64,000 nucleotides of DNA from Cudoniella acicularis (lineage: Eukaryota; Ascomycota; Leotiomycetes; Helotiales; Helotiaceae): positions 1 to 64,000 of the forward strand of contig JAAMPI010000009.1 of assembly GCA_013054445.1 (NCBI GenBank). The letters run 5' to 3'. The position numbers and the translations under genes were made by a program. Under the pieces are notes generated by a model that was given only the letters and a program-made list of their open reading frames with translations, was not told the origin of the DNA and did no database searches. How positions within the stretch are numbered: the stretch's first letter is position 1; every line of letters begins with the position of its first letter. Positions 58,174-64,000 of the stretch are shown in pieces.

Positions 58174-59638
58174 ATGGGTGCGAAGCAGGAGAATGTTAAA
58201 TGGGTTGATGTATGTATTCGTGCCTTGCCATCCTTTTCCATAATTCATGGTATGCTATAGCGCACAATCCGGGTTTATTCTAACCAGATTCTTTCTATAG
58301 GGCCTACGGGGCTTTGCGTCTCTTCTGGTTGTGTTTACTCATATCGCCAGAGCTTTCGATGAAGACCTTTTCAAGCCAGTCCCTACCGAAGGATCGGGTC
58401 CTCGAATTCTCCAATTACCGTTGCTTCGTGTCCTTATCCAAGGCAGGATTGGAGTCTCGATATTTTCTCTGGTTACGGGGTACGTATGTGCCTTGAAGCC
58501 CATTCGACTTTCCAGGGCGGGGACACCAGATGCTGCATTTACAACAATCGCAAAAAGTGCTTTTCGAAGGGTCCCAAGACTTGTTTTGCCCACAACAATT
58601 GCGACGGCAATTATTTGGTTCTTTTGTCAATTCGGGGTCTTTGAGGTGGGCAATCATATCCTGGGTTGGTGGGTCAACTTTACATCACCAAACATGACGC
58701 CTTATTTTGGGGATGCTCTCCAGAGCTTGTTCTATAATATCCTTACAACATGGACGAGATCCTGGAATGAATACGACATGAATCAGTGGACTCTGCTTCC
58801 TCTGTTGAAAGGAAGCATGTTGGTTTACACGATGTTGATTGCAACGGTACATGCAAAGCCAAAGTACAGAATGATGATTGAGCTTGGACTATTCGTTTAT
58901 TATTATGTCTCCAACGATTGTACGTAACTAGACCCGAAGAATGGAACCTGCGCTAACAGGAAACTAGCTCAATTCGGAATGCAATTTTTCTTTGGCGCCT
59001 TCCTCTCAGATCTATCTCAACATGAGGCCCACATCGCGTGGTGTCAAGCTCGCAAATGGCCGTCACGAATTCTCTCGCCGATTTTCATAATATTTGGCCT
59101 CTTGCTCGCATCATACCCAGAAGACCACCAGGAATGGATGACATGGTCACAGCTTATGAAAGATTGGTCAGTTTGGTTCTTCCCTGAGAACAGCCAAGTT
59201 CCTCAATTTTATTCTGGAGTTGGCCTTGAGTTCATCGCCCTGGGAATCCACTTCTCGCCTTCAGTAAAGGGTATCCTTTCACATAAGCACCTTCTTTGGT
59301 TCGGCAAGAATTCTTTCGCCGTTTACCTGCTACATGGGGGCCTCCTGCGATCGATATTGACATGGATGTTTTATGGATTTACCACACCCGCGGACGTCAT
59401 CTTCGAAGATGGTCACATAGAGCCCGGGCCACCTTTGAACATTTGCGGGAGAGCAAGGTTTTGGTTTTGGCTTCCAATTTGGTTTATCATCCTCTATTCG
59501 CTCGCTAATCTGTGGACGAGATATGTCGACCCCTGGTGCGCGAGGGTGACGGAGACTCTGGTGAAATATGTTTTTGATCCACCAGAGGTGAACTTGAATA
59601 CCGAGAAGCCAGCCTCGCAGCCGCTACTGCCACAGTGA
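58174..59638 (+). CDS. Acyltransferase-3 family integral membrane protein
   Basis: Three exons, 58174-58209, 58301-58919 and 58968-59638, give 441 residues; introns are 91 nt (GTATGT, CTATAG) and 48 nt (GTACGT, GCTAAC branch, CTAG). Family members move acyl groups onto membrane or secreted carbohydrates, lipids or small molecules. The N-terminus matches the family: VDGLRGFASLLVVFTHIARAF, with the Arg of GLRG and the His of FTH in the expected first helix. GRIGVSIFSLVTGYVCALKP corresponds to the usual G-RxxVxxFFVlSGf segment, and FRRVPRLVLPTTIAT to the RR.xRL motif. About ten hydrophobic helices are visible, with FGKNSFAVYLLHGGLLRSI near the end. The tail is short and acidic, then ends QPLLPQ. 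The substrate is unknown. It stands alone in an otherwise empty stretch, not in a recognisable biosynthetic cluster. Confidence 0.9.
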
Positions 59639-61097
59639 AAGGTCGACGCTGGGGGATCGATATTGAAACCCAGGCTGTTCGACTTCACAACTGCCGAGCC
59701 AAGGAGGACGCCGAGCTGGGGGAAAGTGGTGGGAGAGGATGAGGTGATTTCGAACCTCCGCAAGTTGAGAATCCAGTAACTCCGAGGTGCCCGATGAGCG
59801 ACACTAATGAAATGTAATGCGAACCCACGAGACGACCAGATGAGGGCCTTGCGCATAAATGCCATAGAAGCACATATACACGATATTGTTTTCGGACTTT
59901 ACTATCTTCGGTTTTTGGTATGGTGGAATATGGCATCTATCGGCATAGAGACTACAGAAAGTACACACGTATATACGAAGTGCTTCGGAGATTAGCGTGT
60001 ACGGTACATGATATATGGCGTGTAAATAAATGGCTGGGAATTTTTTGGGAAATAATCCAATTATTATATATGGTGTGTATATAGGTTCGTTTATATAAAT
60101 TTTGTCGATATTGCACAATGAATTGAAATCTGTTCAGCAGCGCCTGATATGCCACTCGAGTCAGTATTCCCAAAGTGAAGTGTCTTAACTATAGTAAAAA
60201 TTGCGCATAGTACCTGTAATATTAAGCTAGCACCTAGTACTGGGACTTGTTTAGTGTTTTGTTTCGTCCCGTTATTTGATTTTATTGGATGAAAAATCCT
60301 CGTAAAATAATAGTTTCCTTGAAGTCCCCCAAAAAAATTATTTTTGATCTCTAAATACTGGCTTCTCGAAGCCTCACTACTAATTCTTTAAAGTTTTACA
60401 AAAGACTAATTGGAGGCTTAAAATCCTATTCTCCTTGAAGGCCGATGCCCTAGCTTATCAGTTCTCAAAATATCTCTACTTTTCATTGATTTTACTATAT
60501 ACCTGACTCTAATTAAAATCCATTTTTCAATACCACATGGAGAATTGACCATGTAAGAACCTTATGTTGCTGATTAACTGCCTTCGCTTACTGGCAATCT
60601 TACCTAGCGAACCTTTATGTCAACTTCCTTCCTCGCCATCTTCTTCAAAAATGCAATCAACAAAAAATATTTCGCCTGCGAGGGAAAACTGATTTCTATA
60701 AATCGTGCAGCGCGTCTGTCCGTTACCGTTGGAGACTGCAGTCTCATTTGTCATGATGTTTGAGACTGTGAGGCACTCACTGGTGCACCTATCCAATACG
60801 CCATAAATCGCTAGCTATAGGGGTCGAGTCACAAAAAGGGAGAACAGCTTGTAAGCCTTCTAACCCCTTCGGTGCAAAGTAGATTTATTATTTTATTTTA
60901 TTTCTGCTATCGGTAGACGTTGTCAAGTGATACAACTGTGCAATTTTCAGCCTGTTCCGAGTTTCCATATGTTCGTCATTAACCTTGAATCTGAATTTGT
61001 CTAAATTATATCATTTCTCATTCGAGTCATTTCATACTTGAGCTAAAAGCAGAAGGAATCAATTGTAAACAGAATTCCAATTGGGCTTCGACATTTT
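59639..61097. other. Intergenic, AT-rich
   Basis: About 1.45 kb. After 60,000 the DNA is strongly AT-rich with no ORF above chance. It separates the acyltransferase from the repeat-protein pair. Confidence 0.5.
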
Positions 61098-61694
61098 TCA
61101 ATGACTCTGTACCTGTTTTCGTCTCATCAGCATACCAACCACCAACGATCCCGTTATTATGCACAGTACGGCTACCCAGACAACAATCAAAAACGATTCG
61201 TCTCCTATCGCATCTAGCGCAGCCAACCTTATACCCACAAGGAACCGATTAGCAACGACCTGTCTGAACAGCCTTCGTATCTTCGGAGCCAGTGTTCCAA
61301 AACTCAGGGCGAACGAAGTCAATCTTTTGCCTCCGAGGAACTTATTTGAAATAAGGTATGTGCACCAAGCTCGTGTCTTTATCGCCAGTGTTTCAGCATT
61401 CCGTGCCAGCGAAGTCAAACTTGTATCCACAGGAAACTGATTAGAAACGACATGTTTAAACAGGATTCGCGTCTTCACAGCCGGTGTTCTATAACTCCGA
61501 GCCAACGAATCCAACCATCTGCCCACGGTGAATTGATTCGAAATGAAGTGTTTGAACAGAATTCGCATCTTCAGAGCTAGGGTGCTAGAACTCTGAGCCA
61601 ACAAAGCCAGTCTTTCATCGATAGAGAATCGATCAGAAATAAAGTGTCTGAGCAAGCTCCTCGTCTTCAGAATTAGTATTCCGGAACTCTGAGC
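61098..61694 (-). CDS. Tandem 32-residue-repeat protein with C-terminal membrane anchor
   Basis: The minus frame is open from about 61694 to the stop at 61098. It encodes a partial repeat, then four full 32-residue units in exact register, a fifth truncated unit, one hydrophobic helix (FLIVVWVAVLCIITGSLVVG) and a basic end MRRKQVQSH. Unit consensus: xLFKHfISNqF, 4-5 variable residues, LxSLArSxxTLAxKtR. Units start near 61658, 61562, 61466, 61370 and 61274. The pattern is amphipathic, so a helical repeat stalk on the cytosolic side of a tail anchor is likely. No ATG precedes the first unit; a TTTCAG at about 61696 looks like a splice acceptor, so the start is in an unfound upstream exon. I do not recognise the family. 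On the plus strand the same region has several stops, which favours the minus strand as coding. Confidence 0.55.
   Translation of the reverse strand, partial: AQSSGILILKTRSLLRHFISDRFSIDERLALLAQSSSTLALKMRILFKHFISNQFTVGRWLDSLARSYRTPAVKTRILFKHVVSNQFPVDTSLTSLARNAETLAIKTRAWCTYLISNKFLGGKRLTSFALSFGTLAPKIRRLFRQVVANRFLVGIRLAALDAIGDESFLIVVWVAVLCIITGSLVVGMLMRRKQVQSH
61197..61658 (-). repeat. 96-bp tandem repeat, about 5 units
   Basis: Codon-phased 96-bp units at 61563-61658, 61467-61562, 61371-61466 and 61275-61370, plus a partial fifth. The units have diverged in sequence but keep exact length, which implies selection on the repeat register. Confidence 0.85.
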
Positions 61695-61699
61695 CTGAA

Positions 61700-64000
61700 A
61701 TCCTTAAAGAAGCAATTACCGTGTGCAAAAATACGAAGGTTGATCCTAGTCAATTGCACGACTCATTCGCCGGTCTACTCACAAGCGAAAGCGAAGACCT
61801 GGCGTATTGGAAGTTTGAAGTGGCAGAATATAAAAAGCTGGCAGATAACATTGCCGGTGACGAAGTGAAGCATCTGAAAGCTGAGGATTAGCACATCAAG
61901 AATGAGCAAAAGCTTGAAAGAGAGATTTCCCGGCTGAAACGCAAGCTTAATGATGCTAATGCCAATCTTGCTCAGGCTCAACGCGAAAGTCAAGTCAGAG
62001 AAGAACAAGTACATGGGAACTTTGAAGGCATGCTCAGGAAACTGCAAATTTCCGAAGATGCCAAAGAAAAGGCAGAAACCGATTTGAGAAAATCCAACGG
62101 TTTAAACCAACGATTAACAGCAAAACTTGCTGAACTCGCCCTCCCTCACTTCTCCGCCGTACGCAAAAACAAGGCATTTGAGGTGGAATTGGCGGGATCA
62201 ATACAGTCGAGAGATAGCTGGGCTGAAACTGGCGAATATTTTCAAGATAAACTCCTCGAAACTAAAATAGCATACACCGCCCTCCAGGAGAAATTCGAAA
62301 CTGAGACTGCCAAGTCTCAGCCGAGGAGAAGTCACAGAACGCCAAGCATCTCAAGGCAATTGAAAACAAAGATGCCGAGATCCAAACCCAACTTGAACTG
62401 TTCCAAGAGAAAGTTGTGGAATTGAGTGAGGCAACAAATGCTCTGGAAAACTCAAATACAAAGAAAGACACAGCTGAGGCTTCTCTAAAAGAAGTCAATG
62501 AGAAATTCCAGAAGCTTGAAGAAGAAAAGACAACGGTCAACTCAAATCTTACAGAAGCCAACAACCAGGTTGAAACACTTACTACCGAGAAATCCAAGGT
62601 AGAAAACCAGCTCAGTGACCTAAGGGATGAGACTGTTGCTGCCGAAAGAACGGCATCAGAAGAGCTGGCCAATGTTCAAAAAAAGGTCACTGGGTTGGAA
62701 ATCGAGAGGAATAGCACCGTTGAGGGTCTCTGCGCTGGAGAATGAGAAGTCAGAGGCCAATACGAAAATCAACGGCCTTCAAAAGGAACTCGAAGATCTC
62801 CAAGCAACAAATAAATCAGGAGAAACAACTGCTGCTGGGGAACTGAAGGTTGCTAAAGACAGAGTCTCCCATTTGGAAACCGAGGCTGAGGAATCTGCAA
62901 CCAAAATCCAGAATCTCGAGACGGATATTTCTCAGGCCAACAATAAGGTTACCAAATTGGAACAAGAGACTAAAGTTTCTGCATCTACCATAAAGCAGCT
63001 CGAGGAGCAAGAGGAAAAAGATGCAGAGGCTACCAAAAGGATTACACAAGAAGCTGAGGCTTCTACAAAGAGGATCGCGGAGCTTGAGAAGAAAAAGAGC
63101 GAAGCGGAAGAAGCCTCCAAGAAAGAGATCTCCAAACTGCAAGGTTTGATCACACAGCTGGAAGGAGAAAATGCTCAGGCTACCGAGATCGCTCAGACTG
63201 CTACAAGCGAGCTCCAAAAAGTTAGAACTGAACGAGACGATCTCAATACGGAGCTCGCAGCAGCCAAACAACAAGTTGAAGCACTCAACACCGAGAAAGC
63301 CGATGCAGCCAATAAAGCCAACAAAGTACTCACCAAGACCAAACTAGAGCTTCAAAAAGAGTACGATGAGAAGAAGAAGGTCTTGGAAAAAAAAAAGTTG
63401 TTGACGCCGAAAAAAATGCTACTGGGCTATCAACTCAACTTGATGCCAAAGTCGAAGAATATTCCAACTTGCAGGAGGAATTTAATAATCTTTTGATAAA
63501 TTTGGCCTCCGTCAACAAAGATGTAGCAGCCAAGATGAGCGAAATCTCAGAGCTAAACAAAGCCTCATCACAAGTTCTGGTCAATGTCACCACCTATCTC
63601 GATAATTCATTTCCATTGAGAGGAAGCCGACAAATCTGGAAAGAATTGGCCAAGAAGCTAACCAGCTCTGAGAGATGGAATTCACAATTCTCGGCTGTTA
63701 CAAAGGATTCCACTACAGTATGCCGTTTGGCAGAAAGATACAGATAAGAATTACGATATGTTCTTCAAAAGGATAACCATTCTCGAGCCTTCTATCCATT
63801 TCTACGTCGCCATCGTGGCTTTCAAATCCACCGTTATGGCCCAGCTCGCAACTGAAATCATTGGTCGATTAACCAGGAGCTTTGACAAGCTAGGGGTTGA
63901 ACTCTTGGTGGAAGCCATAAAAATATTCATCAGCAAAGTACCAGACGAGAAATCAATGCAATTTGCCGTTGTCACGATGGCAATCGCTCAACTGGTACAC
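61700..64000 (+). pseudogene. Long coiled-coil gene, frame-broken, runs off window
   Basis: Consecutive frames encode an unbroken Glu/Lys/Ala-rich coiled coil. It starts with SELVFRNSEPEILKEAITVCKN and SEDLAYWKFEVAEYKKLADN, continues with EREISRLKRKLNDANANLAQAQ, and carries heptads such as VETLTTEKSKVENQLSDL, ELKVAKDRVSHLETEAEESA and KLQGLITQLEGENAQATEIA. It ends in a non-coil C-terminal part with YAVWQKDTDKNYDMFFKRI and EPSIHFYVAIVAFKSTVMAQ that is still open at 64000. Lesions: in-frame TAG at 61889-61891; frame slips near 62311-62322, near 62725-62740, at the A10 run 63387-63396 (one A too few) and near 63705-63720. The coil resembles fungal SMC/tropomyosin-like proteins only by composition. 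It faces the repeat protein head to head. Confidence 0.65.

Noticed and set aside
1..64000. tRNA genes, CRISPR arrays, transposon terminal repeats or transposase domains
   Set aside because: I looked for B-box-like GTTCGANNCC patterns, spaced identical repeats and transposase motifs and found nothing convincing by eye.

Overview
The window is nuclear DNA of a filamentous ascomycete (Pezizomycotina). Genes carry short GT-AG introns of mostly 46-116 nt with fungal branch points (CTAAC/CTGAC-like), proteins are clearly fungal (RTA1, BimE/Apc1, GPI-type secreted protein, LEA-like mitochondrial protein, acyltransferase-3), and intergenic DNA is long. The family flavour fits Leotiomycetes, but that is inference. 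There is no operon structure, no rRNA, no CRISPR and no tRNA that I could find.

Layout. 1-6 kb: a broken PAF-acetylhydrolase-like gene cut by the window edge, an RTA1-like membrane protein (minus) and a small GPI-type secreted protein. 6-18.6 kb: gene-poor accessory DNA with a poly-Q protein, a clearly decayed multi-exon membrane-protein gene (13.7-15.8 kb), a two-helix rhodopsin-like stub and degenerate repeat-bearing ORFs. 18.7-23.5 kb: a Sec7-PH Arf-GEF (minus) with two apparent single-base frameshifts. 26.9-28.7 kb: a divergent pair, a small ankyrin protein and a mitochondrial enoyl-CoA hydratase of the AUH type. 29.3 kb: LEA-like mitochondrial protein. 30.3-36.3 kb: Apc1, the large subunit of the anaphase-promoting complex. 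36.8-38.1 kb: F-box-like gene with three in-frame TGAs. 39.4-41.3 kb: WD40-type, probably Nup37-like protein, divergent from a DHA1-type MFS exporter (42.6-44.7 kb). 45.7-48 kb: eIF2A. 48.9-52.6 kb: mitochondrial IF2, divergent from a two-helix membrane protein of unknown role (52.7-53.8 kb). 58.2-59.6 kb: acyltransferase-3 membrane enzyme. 61.1-64 kb: a head-to-head pair made of a tandem 32-residue-repeat tail-anchored protein (minus) and a frame-broken long coiled-coil gene (plus) that runs off the end.

The housekeeping genes (Apc1, eIF2A, mtIF2, AUH, ankyrin, MFS, acyltransferase) resolve into clean frames once introns are placed. Broken frames concentrate in accessory genes (PAF-AH, 14-kb membrane protein, F-box, coiled coil), as expected for decay. 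Isolated homopolymer slips in the Sec7 and LEA genes look more like assembly errors or very recent mutations. The most original items are the 32-residue-repeat tail-anchored protein with its coiled-coil neighbour, and the 20-residue repeat expansion inside mitochondrial IF2.
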